From NCBI RefSeq assembly GCF_020215705.1, contig NZ_JAIWNB010000045.1:1-49530 (forward strand): a stretch of DNA of 49,530 bases, read 5' to 3'. The notes under the pieces were generated by a model. The model searched no databases, was not told where the DNA came from, and saw nothing but the letters and a program-made list of their open reading frames with translations. A program made the position numbers and the translations under genes. Origin of the DNA: Nonomuraea aurantiaca (GTDB lineage Bacteria; Actinomycetota; Actinomycetes; Streptosporangiales; Streptosporangiaceae). This document shows, piece by piece, positions 7,294-15,855 of the stretch (the stretch's first letter is position 1; each line of letters starts with the position of its first letter).

Positions 7294-9197
7294 CTGTCTT
7301 CCCGCTCCTGGCCGTCATCCTGCCGTTCGTCGCGGCCTTCGCCGGCCTGCTGCTGTCGCGCCGGCCGCATCGGCGCCCGGAGCGCCCACCGGGTTCAGGG
7401 GGCTCAGCGGCCAACACGCGGGCGGCGTGGATCGCGGTGGTGCCCACGGCGGTCGCCGCGGTCCTGGCGCTCTGGCTGGCCTGGGCACCCGGCTTCGCCT
7501 TCCTCGAAGACGCGGCGCCGGGCCCGGCCGTCGGCCGCACCTACGGCACCATCGGCACCGGCGCCGTCCCGATCTCGCTGACCCTCCAGGCAGACGACCT
7601 GTCCGCCATCCTCGGCGTCCTGGTGACCCTCGTGGCGCTGGCCGTACAGGTCTATTCGGTCGGCTACCTCCACGACGACCCGCGCTACCCCTCCTACAGC
7701 GCCTTCATCAGCCTGTTCACCAGCGCGATGCTGCTGGTCGTCTACGCCGGCGACCTCCTCGTCCTCTACGTGGGCTGGGAGGTCATGGGCCTGTGCTCCT
7801 ACCTGCTCATCGGTCACTGGTGGGAGGACAAGAGCAACTCGCGGGCGGCCATCAAGGCGTTCCTGGTCACCCGGCTCGGCGACGTCGGCTTCCTGTTCGG
7901 CATCTTCGTGCTCGGCGGCGCCGCGGGCAGCTTCCGGATATCGGAGGTGCTGGCGAAGGTGCCCGAGATGTCCACGGGCACGTTGGTGACCGCCACCATG
8001 CTGCTGCTGGCCGGGGTGGCGGGCAAGAGCGCGCAGGTTCCGCTGCACACCTGGCTGCCCGACGCGATGGCGGGCCCGACCCCCATCAGCGCGCTGATCC
8101 ACGCCGCCACCATGGTGGCTGCCGGGATCTTCATCGTGGCGCGGCTCTTCCCCGCCTTCCAGGGCGCCCGTCCCACACTCGACGTGCTGGCCGTCATGGC
8201 CGCCCTCGGCATGCTGGGCGCCGCCCTGGCCGCGCTCGCCCAGGACGACCTGAAACGCGTGCTCGCCTACTCGACGATCAGCCAGCTCTCCTACATGGCC
8301 GGCGGGCTGGCGGCGGGCTCCGACAGCGCGGCGATCTTCCACCTCCTCACGCACGGCGCGTTCAAGGCGCTGCTGTTCCTGTGCGCCGGCGCGGTCATCC
8401 ACCACGTCGGCTCCAACCTGATGAGCCAGATGGGCGGCCTGAGACGGGCGCTGCCGGTCACGTTCGTCACGATGACGATCGGGTTCGCCGCTCTCGCGGG
8501 GCTGCCTCCGGCCAGCGGCTTCTTCAGCAAGGACGAGCTCCTGCTGACCATGGACCGCGCGCTGTCGGGTGGCGGCCTGACGGATGCCGCCGCCCTGCTG
8601 CTGTACGGCTGCGCGCTCGCGACCGTCGCCGTCACCGGGGCGTACGCGACCAGAGCCTGGCTGCGCACCTTCTTCGGCGAGGCGAGAGTCGTGGCGCTCC
8701 CCGAGCCCGAGCCCGGCACGGCCCACGTGATCGACATCCGCGAGGCGCCACGGACGATGCTCGTGCCCATCGTGCTCCTGTCGGTGCCCGCCGCGCTCCT
8801 CGGGTTCGCCGGCGGACTCCACGTGGAGCTCGGGGTGGCGGCCATCAGCGTCGTGCTCGCACTGCTCGGTGCCGGGGTGGTGTACGCGTTCTGGCGCAGT
8901 GACCCCCTCGCCGACCCGGCCCGCCTGCTCGGCCCCCTGCGCGTGCCGTGCGAGCGGGCGTTCTACGTGGACGGCGTCTACGCCGCCCTGTTCGTCCGGC
9001 CTGTCCTGGCGCTGGCCAGGCTCGTGGTCAGGACGGACGACGTGGTCGTGGACGGGGCGGTACGCGGCTCGGGGCGGTCCGCGCAAGGGCTGTCCGGGCT
9101 GCTGCGGCTCGCCCAGAACGGCAACGTCCAGCTCTATGTGAGCGGCGTGCTCGTCGGCGTCCTCCTGATCGTGGTGGGGGCGGTGGTGTTGACGTGA
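7290..9197 (+). CDS. nuoL: NADH-quinone oxidoreductase subunit L
   Basis: A 635-residue antiporter-like proton-pumping subunit. Conserved functional residues are visible: Glu164 in GWEVMGLCSYLLIGHWWE, Lys246 in AGKSAQVPLHTWLPDAM, the HAATMVAAG helix, and FFSKDE near residue 415. About 16 membrane segments, followed by the C-terminal part that contains the lateral helix in homologues. GTG start overlaps the nuoK stop by 4 bp. The stop overlaps a 25-codon ORF that links it to nuoM. Confidence 0.95.
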   Translation: MTVFPLLAVILPFVAAFAGLLLSRRPHRRPERPPGSGGSAANTRAAWIAVVPTAVAAVLALWLAWAPGFAFLEDAAPGPAVGRTYGTIGTGAVPISLTLQADDLSAILGVLVTLVALAVQVYSVGYLHDDPRYPSYSAFISLFTSAMLLVVYAGDLLVLYVGWEVMGLCSYLLIGHWWEDKSNSRAAIKAFLVTRLGDVGFLFGIFVLGGAAGSFRISEVLAKVPEMSTGTLVTATMLLLAGVAGKSAQVPLHTWLPDAMAGPTPISALIHAATMVAAGIFIVARLFPAFQGARPTLDVLAVMAALGMLGAALAALAQDDLKRVLAYSTISQLSYMAGGLAAGSDSAAIFHLLTHGAFKALLFLCAGAVIHHVGSNLMSQMGGLRRALPVTFVTMTIGFAALAGLPPASGFFSKDELLLTMDRALSGGGLTDAAALLLYGCALATVAVTGAYATRAWLRTFFGEARVVALPEPEPGTAHVIDIREAPRTMLVPIVLLSVPAALLGFAGGLHVELGVAAISVVLALLGAGVVYAFWRSDPLADPARLLGPLRVPCERAFYVDGVYAALFVRPVLALARLVVRTDDVVVDGAVRGSGRSAQGLSGLLRLAQNGNVQLYVSGVLVGVLLIVVGAVVLT

Positions 9198-9271
9198 CCC
9201 GCTCGCGTGCCCTCGCGATGAGGGCGGCTCGCTGGCTTCCTGCGGCGGTGCTGGTGGTGGTGTTCACATGA
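9194..9271 (+). CDS. 25-residue linking ORF between nuoL and nuoM
   Basis: GTG 9194 overlaps the nuoL stop by four bases (GTGA) and its own stop overlaps the nuoM start by four bases (ATGA). The peptide has a basic start (MTRSRALAMRAARW) and a hydrophobic end (LPAAVLVVVFT), like one short membrane helix. Part of its DNA resembles the first codons of nuoM (CTGGCTTCCTG), suggesting it arose by a small duplication. It either encodes a micro-subunit or only keeps ribosomes coupled. Expression is not proven. Confidence 0.5.
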   Translation: MTRSRALAMRAARWLPAAVLVVVFT

Positions 9272-11013
9272 TGAGCTGGCTTCCTGTGGCGCTGCTGGCG
9301 GTGCCCCTGATCGGCGCGTTGCTGCTGCTGGTGGCGCCCACCGTGGTGCGCCCCTGGCTGCGGGTCTATGGGCTGGTCGTGTCGGGCGTCGCGCTGGTTC
9401 TGGCCGTGGTGATGGTGGCGACGTTCGACTACGGGCAGGCGGCGCGGCCGCAGTTCGCTGTCGACCGCGAGTGGATCCCCGGGCTGGGGCTCCACTTCCA
9501 CCTGGCCGTCGACGGCATCTCGCTGCCGCTGATCGCGCTGACCGCCCTTCTGACGTTCCTCTGCTTCGTCTACCTGAGCTGGGGGGACGCACGCGGCCCC
9601 GGCCAGCTGCTGCGACCGAGAGCGGGGGGCGCGCGGCCGCGGGCGCTGGTGTTCACGCTGCTCGTGCTCGAAGTCGGCATGGTCGGTACGTTCCTCGCGC
9701 TCGACCTGCTGCTGTTCTTCGTGTTCTTCGAGATCGTGCTGATCCCGATGTACTTCCTGATCGCCATCTGGGGCGGCAAGGGCCGGCGGGGCGCGTCGAT
9801 CAAGTTCATCCTCTACACGCTCCTCGGCTCGGTCGTGATGCTGCTCGGCCTGCTGCTCGTCTGGGCACGTACCGGCACGCTCGACATCGTCGCCCTCGGC
9901 CAGGCACACGGCGCGGGCATGCCCAGGGCCGTACAGATCCTCGCGTTCGTGGCGATCGGCGTCGGGCTGGCCGTCAAGACGCCCATGTGGCCGCTGCACA
10001 CCTGGCTCCCCGACGCGCACACCGAGGCGCCCACCGTCGGCTCGGTGCTGCTGGCCGGCGTGCTCCTGAAGATGGGCACGTACGGCTTCGCCAGGATCGC
10101 CATCCCCGTCCTGCCAGAAGGGGCGGCGGCGGTGGCGCCGTGGCTGGGGGCGTTCGCCGTGGTCGGCATCGTCTACGGCGCCCTGGCCTGCCTCGCGCAG
10201 CGCGATCTCAAGCGCATGATCGCCTACTCCTCCGTGGGCCACATGGGCTTCGTCCTGCTGGGCTTCGCCACGCTGACCACCGTGGGCATCAACGGCGCCC
10301 TGTTCGCGAACGTCGCCCACGGCCTCATCACCGGCCTGCTGTTCTTCCTCGCCGGCGCGATCAAGGAGCGCTACGGCACGGCCGACATGCGTGCCCTCGG
10401 CGGCGGCATGCTGGCCACGCTGCCCCACCTGGGGTCGGTGCTGACCTTCGCGGCCATCGCCTCGCTCGGGGTGCCGGGGCTGGCCGGGTTCTGGGGGGAG
10501 ATGCTGTCCCTCTTCGGCGCCTTCCAGCCGGCGGCCGGGCTGCCTCGGGGGCTGTTCCTGACGTTCATGGTGATCGGCGGGCTGGGCGCGGTGCTGACGG
10601 CGGCGTACTTCCTCGTCATGCTGTCCCGCGTGACACACGGCCGCCCCGAACGCGCCCGGGCGGTCCCGGCCATCGCCGGCTCGGGCGCTTCTGGCGTAGG
10701 CGATTGGCCGCCCGGCGGGTCCGCGTTGCCGGGCAGTGAGTGGTCTGGGTGGGCGGGCGAGTCGCCGGACATCGAGCAGGCTGGGTGGGCGGACGAGCCG
10801 CCGGACAGCGAGGGTGCCGCAGGGGCGGCGGATCCGACCGCGGGTAAGGGCGAGGGCGGTGCAGGCGGGCGGGTGCTACGGGACATCCAGGGGTACGAGT
10901 TCGCCGCCTGGGTGCCGTTGATCGTACTGATTCTGCTGTTCGGGCTCTGGCCGAAACTGCTCCTCTCGCTCACCACACCTGCCGTACAGACCCTGCTGGG
11001 GGCCCTGTCATGA
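9268..11013 (+). CDS. nuoM: NADH-quinone oxidoreductase subunit M with linker insertion
   Basis: A 581-residue antiporter-like proton pump. Key residues: Glu155 in FFFVFFEIVLIPMYF and Lys237 in VKTPMWPLHTWLPDAH, with HTEAPTVGSVLLAGVLLK following. Residues ~465-540, before the last membrane helix, are a Gly/Ala/Asp/Glu/Trp-rich insertion with the near-repeat WAGESPDIEQAGWADEPPDS that ordinary NuoM lacks. ATG 9268 overlaps the small ORF before it; the stop overlaps nuoN (ATGA). Confidence 0.95.
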   Translation: MMSWLPVALLAVPLIGALLLLVAPTVVRPWLRVYGLVVSGVALVLAVVMVATFDYGQAARPQFAVDREWIPGLGLHFHLAVDGISLPLIALTALLTFLCFVYLSWGDARGPGQLLRPRAGGARPRALVFTLLVLEVGMVGTFLALDLLLFFVFFEIVLIPMYFLIAIWGGKGRRGASIKFILYTLLGSVVMLLGLLLVWARTGTLDIVALGQAHGAGMPRAVQILAFVAIGVGLAVKTPMWPLHTWLPDAHTEAPTVGSVLLAGVLLKMGTYGFARIAIPVLPEGAAAVAPWLGAFAVVGIVYGALACLAQRDLKRMIAYSSVGHMGFVLLGFATLTTVGINGALFANVAHGLITGLLFFLAGAIKERYGTADMRALGGGMLATLPHLGSVLTFAAIASLGVPGLAGFWGEMLSLFGAFQPAAGLPRGLFLTFMVIGGLGAVLTAAYFLVMLSRVTHGRPERARAVPAIAGSGASGVGDWPPGGSALPGSEWSGWAGESPDIEQAGWADEPPDSEGAAGAADPTAGKGEGGAGGRVLRDIQGYEFAAWVPLIVLILLFGLWPKLLLSLTTPAVQTLLGALS

Positions 11014-12638
11014 TCCAGCAGATCGACTACTCCGTCATCGCGGTGCCCCTGGTCCTCGCGCTGGTGGCCGGGCTCGTGCTGATGCTCGACGCGTTCCTCC
11101 CCAGCGGGGGACGTACCAGGACCGGGCTCGGTCTGGTCAGTCTCGCGGGCGTCGTCGTCGGTCTGGGGTTCGTCGTGGCGCAGGCCGTACGCGGTGACGG
11201 AGCGCGGGCGACCTTCTGCGTTCCCGAAAGCCTCGCCACCGCGGCGGGCCCCGGAGGCGAGCCGGCGTGCTCGTTCGTGGTCGACCGGTTCACGTTGATC
11301 TTCGCCGGGCTGGTGCTGGTCGCGGGCGTCGTGGTCGTGCTGATGTCGATGACCCAGCTGGCCATGGGCGGCATTCCGGCAGGTGAGTGGTATTTCCTCC
11401 TGCTCTGTACGCTGGTCGGCGCGGTCACCCTGCCTGCCTCGCGTGACCTGATCATGCTGGTGGTGGCCCTGGAGCTGGTCTCGCTGCCGGTCTTCGCCCT
11501 CACCGCGCTCAAACGCTACGACGGGCGCTCCTCCGAGGCGGCGGTCAAGCTCTTCCTGGTCTCGGTCGTGTCGACGGCCGTGATGCTGTTCGGGGTCTCG
11601 CTGCTGTACGGGATCGCGGGGACGGTCTACCTCTCACGTCTCGCCGCAGTGTTCAGTGGGAAGGCCCCCGCGCCGGGGGTTGGGGCGCCGGAGACATACT
11701 CGTCGCTGCTGGCGGCCGGTCCCGGGCTACCCGGGGTGGTGACGGTCGGGCTGGTGCTCGTCGTGGCGGGTTTCGCGTTCAAGATCGCTGTGGTGCCGTT
11801 CCACGCCTGGGCGGCGGACGTCTACCAGGGCGCGCCGATTCCGGTCGCCGCGCTGCTCTCGGTGATCTCGAAGGCGGCCGGGTTCGCGGGCCTGATCCTC
11901 GTTCTGGTCACGGCGTTGCCCGGCCAGGCGCCGACGTGGGCACCCATCATCGCGGTCGTCGCGGCGCTCACCATGACGGTCGGCAACCTCCTGGCCATGC
12001 GCCAACGCGCCGCCGTACGCCTGCTGGCCTGGTCCTCGGTCGCCCAGTCGGGCTACATCCTGGCCCCGCTCGCGGTGACGGCCCAGACCGGGGCGATGGC
12101 CGCCGCCCCCGGCATTACCGTCGGTGCGGGTGCGGCCAGTGCCGCGGGGGACGTCGCCGGCGCGGTCGGGGCCTCCGTGGCGTACCTCGTCATCTACGCG
12201 GCCATGAATCTGGGTGCCTTCGCGGTCGTCATGCTGATGTCGCGGACGACCGCGCGCAACGAGCTGGACGACTACCGCGGTCTCGCCTTCCGCAGCCCGG
12301 TGGCCGCGGTCGCGCTGGCGTTCTGCCTGATCTGCCTGGCCGGTCTGCCGCCGGGGCTGGCGGGGCTGTTCGCCAAGGTGGTGGTGTTCCGGGAGATCGT
12401 CGAGGGTGGAGCCGGGTGGCTCGCGGTGGTCATGGCCGTCAACACCGTGATCGGTCTGTACTACTACGTGGTCTGGACGGCCAGGTTGTTCACCCCGGCC
12501 GAACCCGTGCCCGCCGGTGTCCGCCGGGCGCTTCCCGCCGCCTGGGTAGCCGTCGGGATCGCTGTGGTGGTGGCGCTGCTGTTCTCGGTCGCACCGCAGC
12601 TGGTGCTGGGGATGACGTCGCTGTCCGCCTCCGGGTGA
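11010..12638 (+). CDS. nuoN: NADH-quinone oxidoreductase subunit N
   Basis: A 542-residue antiporter-like subunit and last gene of the operon. The family helices are clear: LVVALELVSLPVFALTAL (functional Glu), FAFKIAVVPFHAWAADVYQG (functional Lys) and LLAWSSVAQSGYILAPLA. Translation is coupled to nuoM by an ATGA overlap. About 225 bp separate it from htpX, so the operon probably ends here. Confidence 0.95.
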   Translation: MIQQIDYSVIAVPLVLALVAGLVLMLDAFLPSGGRTRTGLGLVSLAGVVVGLGFVVAQAVRGDGARATFCVPESLATAAGPGGEPACSFVVDRFTLIFAGLVLVAGVVVVLMSMTQLAMGGIPAGEWYFLLLCTLVGAVTLPASRDLIMLVVALELVSLPVFALTALKRYDGRSSEAAVKLFLVSVVSTAVMLFGVSLLYGIAGTVYLSRLAAVFSGKAPAPGVGAPETYSSLLAAGPGLPGVVTVGLVLVVAGFAFKIAVVPFHAWAADVYQGAPIPVAALLSVISKAAGFAGLILVLVTALPGQAPTWAPIIAVVAALTMTVGNLLAMRQRAAVRLLAWSSVAQSGYILAPLAVTAQTGAMAAAPGITVGAGAASAAGDVAGAVGASVAYLVIYAAMNLGAFAVVMLMSRTTARNELDDYRGLAFRSPVAAVALAFCLICLAGLPPGLAGLFAKVVVFREIVEGGAGWLAVVMAVNTVIGLYYYVVWTARLFTPAEPVPAGVRRALPAAWVAVGIAVVVALLFSVAPQLVLGMTSLSASG

Positions 12639-12863
12639 GTCGGCGAGTTGGGGGGCATTCGCCTCCGGATGGTCCAGCGGATGGGGCACAACCGCCTCCG
12701 GGCGGACGCATCCTCCTCCAGGTGGGCCAGCGGATGGGCTGCGGTTCCGACGCTCTGAGCAGGTGGTTCGGTAGCGCTGTGCCCTCGGGCGGCCACCACG
12801 GGGAACGATGAGTCGGGGGATCGTCGTTGGACGAGGTGAACCCACACCGCGAAGGGGGGAACC

Positions 12864-13715
12864 TTGCACCACAACGGTCTGCGCACCGCCATTCTGCTGG
12901 GCGGCCTATCTGCGTTGATACTCGCGGTGGGCGGGTGGCTGGGCGGAGGCACCGGGCTGCAGGTCGCGTTCGTGCTCGCCATGGCGAGCAGCGGTGTCGC
13001 CTACTTCTTCTCCGACCGGATCGCCCTGTCGGCGATGCGGGCGCGGCAGGTCAGCGAGGTCGAGCAGCCCATGCTCTACCGGATCGTACGGGAGCTCTCC
13101 AACGAAGCCCGGCAGCCGATGCCGCGCCTGTACATCTCGCCCACTGTGCAACCGAACGCCTTCGCGACCGGTCGGAGTCCGCGCCAGGCGGCGGTCTGCG
13201 TGACGTACGGGCTCACGCAGCTGCTCAACCCGGACGAGGTGCGCGGAGTCATCGGGCACGAGCTGTCCCATGTCTACAACCGAGACATTCTGGTCTCGTC
13301 GGTAGCCGGCGCGCTGGCCACGATGATCACTTGGCTCAGCTACGTGGCCGTGTTCTTCGGCGGGTCCGATGACGATGAGGGGCCCGGGTTCGTGGGGGCG
13401 CTGCTCATGATGGTTCTCGGACCGGTGGCGGCGGGGATGGTGCAGATGGCGATCTCCAGGACGCGGGAGTTCCAGGCGGACGAGTCCGGCGCTCGGCTCA
13501 CAGGCGATCCGCTGGCGCTGGCGTCGGCGCTGCGCAAGATCGAGATGGGCGCTCGCCGGCTGCCGCTGCCGGAGAACAGCCGCCTCACCTCGGCTTCCCA
13601 CATGATGATCGCCAACCCGTTCAGCGGGTACGGGTTCGGGCGGCTGTTCTCCACCCACCCGCCCACCGCCGAGCGGGTCGCCCGGTTGGAGCGCATGGCA
13701 GGCTACCGCCGCTAG
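12864..13715 (+). CDS. htpX: Zinc metalloprotease HtpX
   Basis: A 283-residue M48 membrane protease that degrades misfolded membrane proteins, its active site facing the cytoplasm. Two N-terminal hydrophobic segments (residues 8-50) precede the zinc site HELSH near residue 131. Two further segments follow at about 150-195, and the third zinc-ligand region EFQADESGARL is present. Starts at TTG with a good GAAGGGGGGA ribosome site 12851-12860. Single gene; the next gene is convergent. Confidence 0.93.
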   Translation: MHHNGLRTAILLGGLSALILAVGGWLGGGTGLQVAFVLAMASSGVAYFFSDRIALSAMRARQVSEVEQPMLYRIVRELSNEARQPMPRLYISPTVQPNAFATGRSPRQAAVCVTYGLTQLLNPDEVRGVIGHELSHVYNRDILVSSVAGALATMITWLSYVAVFFGGSDDDEGPGFVGALLMMVLGPVAAGMVQMAISRTREFQADESGARLTGDPLALASALRKIEMGARRLPLPENSRLTSASHMMIANPFSGYGFGRLFSTHPPTAERVARLERMAGYRR

Positions 13716-13757
13716 TCCGTCACGTCAGGCTCGAACAGCCCGGCTCGGGCAGTGACG

Positions 13758-14222
13758 TCAAGCAGTCGAATGGATCTTGCGTACGATGGCGGCAAGGTCC
13801 TCGGGGAAGTAGACCTCGTCGGTGGCCTCCAGCTCCTCGGGGCTCCACCACCGGTGACCCAGCGTGGTGGCCTTCTCGATCTCCTCCATGTGCTCGTACG
13901 AGATGTCCGTGCCCTCGGCCACCCGGACCGCGAAGAACGTCTGATCCTGGGTGACGGCGTACTCGGCGAAGAAGAACTTGATCGTGCTTGTCCCGTACGG
14001 CCCGGTGAGCTGGTCAGCGTCGATCCGGATCCCGGCCTCCTCGTACAGCTCGCGCGCGGCGGCCTCCTGAAGTGTCTCCCCGTCCTCGGCGGCACCGCCG
14101 ATGGTGAACCAGAACGGCTCGTCAGGCCGGGCGGGATCGAACCCGTGGAGCAGGAGCACCCTGCCCTGTTCGTCGATGGGCAGGGCACGGGCGGTGAAAC
14201 GGCGCAGGGGGATTTTCGTCAC
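13758..14222 (-). CDS. NUDIX hydrolase
   Basis: About 154 residues. The NUDIX box is perfect: GGAAEDGETLQEAAARELYE followed by EAGI, giving GX5EX7REUXEEXGU. It hydrolyses some nucleoside diphosphate linked to another moiety; the substrate cannot be read. No ATG exists near the domain start, so GTG 14222 (MTKIPLRRFTARALP) is chosen; GTG 14246 would add eight residues. Convergent with htpX. Confidence 0.85.
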   Translation of the reverse strand: MTKIPLRRFTARALPIDEQGRVLLLHGFDPARPDEPFWFTIGGAAEDGETLQEAAARELYEEAGIRIDADQLTGPYGTSTIKFFFAEYAVTQDQTFFAVRVAEGTDISYEHMEEIEKATTLGHRWWSPEELEATDEVYFPEDLAAIVRKIHSTA

Positions 14223-14322
14223 GATAGTTGAGCTTATGCGCCGCACCGCTGCGGATGATCGCCGCGCACCTGCGCTCCTCCAAGACCAGCACCTCCGGCG
14301 GTGATGTCGTGGACAAGACGGT

Positions 14323-15486
14323 TTACCGTGGCAGATGCCCCGATGGCGTGGCCGCGCGCAGGACAGCGGCGGCCAGACGGTGGTTCTCCCGGGCGCCGCC
14401 GCCACCACCGAAGGAGAAGCGGCGACGGGTGTAGCTGTAGGCGATGCCGCTGCGGGGGTCCGCGAACGCCTGTGCGCCCACCGCGCCGCTGTGGCCGAAG
14501 GCGTCGGCACCGAGAAACGGGTACCGAATGTGCTGGGCCTCGAAACCGAGCAGGAAGTGATCGCGCTCGCCTGTCACCAGGTCGATGCCCCGGGAATGGA
14601 GCTTGGTGAACTCGGCCAGGATGTCGGCCCGCAGCAGCGGCCCTCGGCCTTCCACATCGCTGATGATTGCGGCGTACATCTTCGCCAGGCCACGTGCGTT
14701 CCCCACGCTGCCCGACGAAGTGGGACCCAAGGCCCGTACGGACCTAGTATTGGCGAACTCCACCAGGTCAGTAGGCGAAGCGGCGTTGAGGTTGAAGGCG
14801 ACGCCGGTCAGACTGTCCGGCGCCGGGGCGCCGGCCTGGAGTTCGGCCTGCTGGACGGGGGTGGCCCGCACGGGCAGCACCGAGACGTAGCGAGGCTCGA
14901 GTTCTTCGGGCAGCCCGAGGTGGAAGTCCAGACCGTACGGAACTCGCACGCGCTGCCGGTACAGCTCCTGGATCGACTGGCCGGTGACGCGGCGCACCAC
15001 CTCCCCAGCGAGCGCCCCGATGACGAAGGCGTGATAGCCGTACGCGGTTCCCGGCCGCCAGTACGGCCGCTGGCCGGCGAGGCGCTCGGCGAGCACGCGG
15101 TCGTCGGCCAGCTCTCCCGTGCTGAACCCGCCGTCCACTCCGATCAGACCGGCGCTGTGCGCCAGCAGTTCCCGCAGGGTGAGCGCGTGCTTGCCTTCTG
15201 CGGCGAACTCCGGCCAGTAGTCGGCGACGGCGCGGTCGAGATCCAGGACGCCGTCCTGCACCAGCAGCGCCACCACCAGGTATGCCGCGCCCTTTCCCGA
15301 TGAGTACAGCCCGTGTAGCGAGTCGCCGGTGACGCCGTCGCCCGCCCACAGATCCACCACCTGCCGCCCGTCCGCGAACACGGCGAGCTGGGCGCCAGGC
15401 TCGGCCTCCTCGGCGGTGATCGCCGCGAACTCCTCCCGTACTTTCTCGAACCCGTGGGCGACAGCGCCCTGAATATCGGTGATCAT
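14323..15486 (-). CDS. Serine hydrolase, beta-lactamase class C / EstB type
   Basis: A 387-residue member of the penicillin-binding-like esterase family. The nucleophile motif SxxK is S62-S-G-K65 (LYSSGKGAAYL). The tyrosine motif lies in GTAYGYHAFVIGALAGE near residue 170, and GHSGAVGAQAFADP supplies the C-terminal H/GxG box. No signal peptide is visible, so it is probably a cytoplasmic esterase or D-amino-acid peptidase rather than a secreted beta-lactamase. Starts at ATG 15486. Confidence 0.85.
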   Translation of the reverse strand: MITDIQGAVAHGFEKVREEFAAITAEEAEPGAQLAVFADGRQVVDLWAGDGVTGDSLHGLYSSGKGAAYLVVALLVQDGVLDLDRAVADYWPEFAAEGKHALTLRELLAHSAGLIGVDGGFSTGELADDRVLAERLAGQRPYWRPGTAYGYHAFVIGALAGEVVRRVTGQSIQELYRQRVRVPYGLDFHLGLPEELEPRYVSVLPVRATPVQQAELQAGAPAPDSLTGVAFNLNAASPTDLVEFANTRSVRALGPTSSGSVGNARGLAKMYAAIISDVEGRGPLLRADILAEFTKLHSRGIDLVTGERDHFLLGFEAQHIRYPFLGADAFGHSGAVGAQAFADPRSGIAYSYTRRRFSFGGGGGARENHRLAAAVLRAATPSGHLPR

Positions 15487-15564
15487 GTGCGATACGTCCT
15501 CTTTTGCTGATCGATCAAGCCGCCGTCTTCGCGGGGCGCATAGCTCATGCCGCGGTGTCCAGGC

Positions 15565-15672
15565 TTACGGCGCGGAGGTGCGGGCGAATGCCAGCAGAGT
15601 GGACTCGTGCCCGCCGTGCAGGGTGCCGGTGGAGGTGAAGCCGCTGTAGACCTTGTCGGCGAGCAGGCCCAT
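15565..15672 (-). pseudogene. C-terminal fragment of a WrbA-like flavodoxin
   Basis: Thirty-five residues reading MGLLADKVYSGFTSTGTLHG then GHESTLLAF match the FMN-loop and tail of the WrbA / flavodoxin-like NAD(P)H:quinone oxidoreductase family (typically STGTLHGGQETTLL). The rest of the gene is missing. Confidence 0.6.
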
Positions 15673-15674
15673 GG

Positions 15675-15755
15675 CTACATACCGGCGTCGGCCAGCATCG
15701 CCTCCGCATGGTCAGGGCGCACCTTGAAGCGGGTCAGTTCGACGGTTGTGCTCAT
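15675..15755 (-). pseudogene. N-terminal stub of an antibiotic-monooxygenase-like protein
   Basis: Twenty-six codons (MSTTVELTRFKVRPDHAEAM then LADAGM) with a strong GGAGGAAC ribosome site, ending in TAG. The start resembles ABM-domain proteins. The remainder seems to have been lost and fused to the WrbA scrap. It is divergent from the MarR gene and shares its operator, so it may mark the original target gene of that regulator. Confidence 0.5.
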
Positions 15756-15789
15756 GGGTTCCTCCTCGATCGCAGTACGGTGAAGACGA

Positions 15790-15828
15790 TATAGTCACCC
15801 AGATATATAGTCAATATAGGTGACTATA
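15790..15828. promoter_or_regulatory. MarR operator with three TATAGTCA half-sites
   Basis: TATAGTCACC (15790-15799) and its exact reverse complement (15819-15828) flank a third direct half-site TATAGTCA (15806-15813). The site sits 28 bp before the marR start and 35 bp from the divergent stub gene. Its AT-richness stands out. Autoregulation by the adjacent MarR protein is inferred. Confidence 0.7.
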
Positions 15829-15855
15829 AGATCAGGTTACTAAGGGAGGTCCGTC

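Noticed and set aside
7142..10638. Very long alternative frames on both strands across nuoL and nuoM
   Set aside because: GC-rich shadows of clearly conserved nuo genes; Arg/Gly/His-rich composition and no ribosome sites.
14323..15486. Antibiotic-resistance beta-lactamase
   Set aside because: SxxK is present but there is no signal peptide, and the sequence resembles class C-type esterases rather than secreted lactamases.
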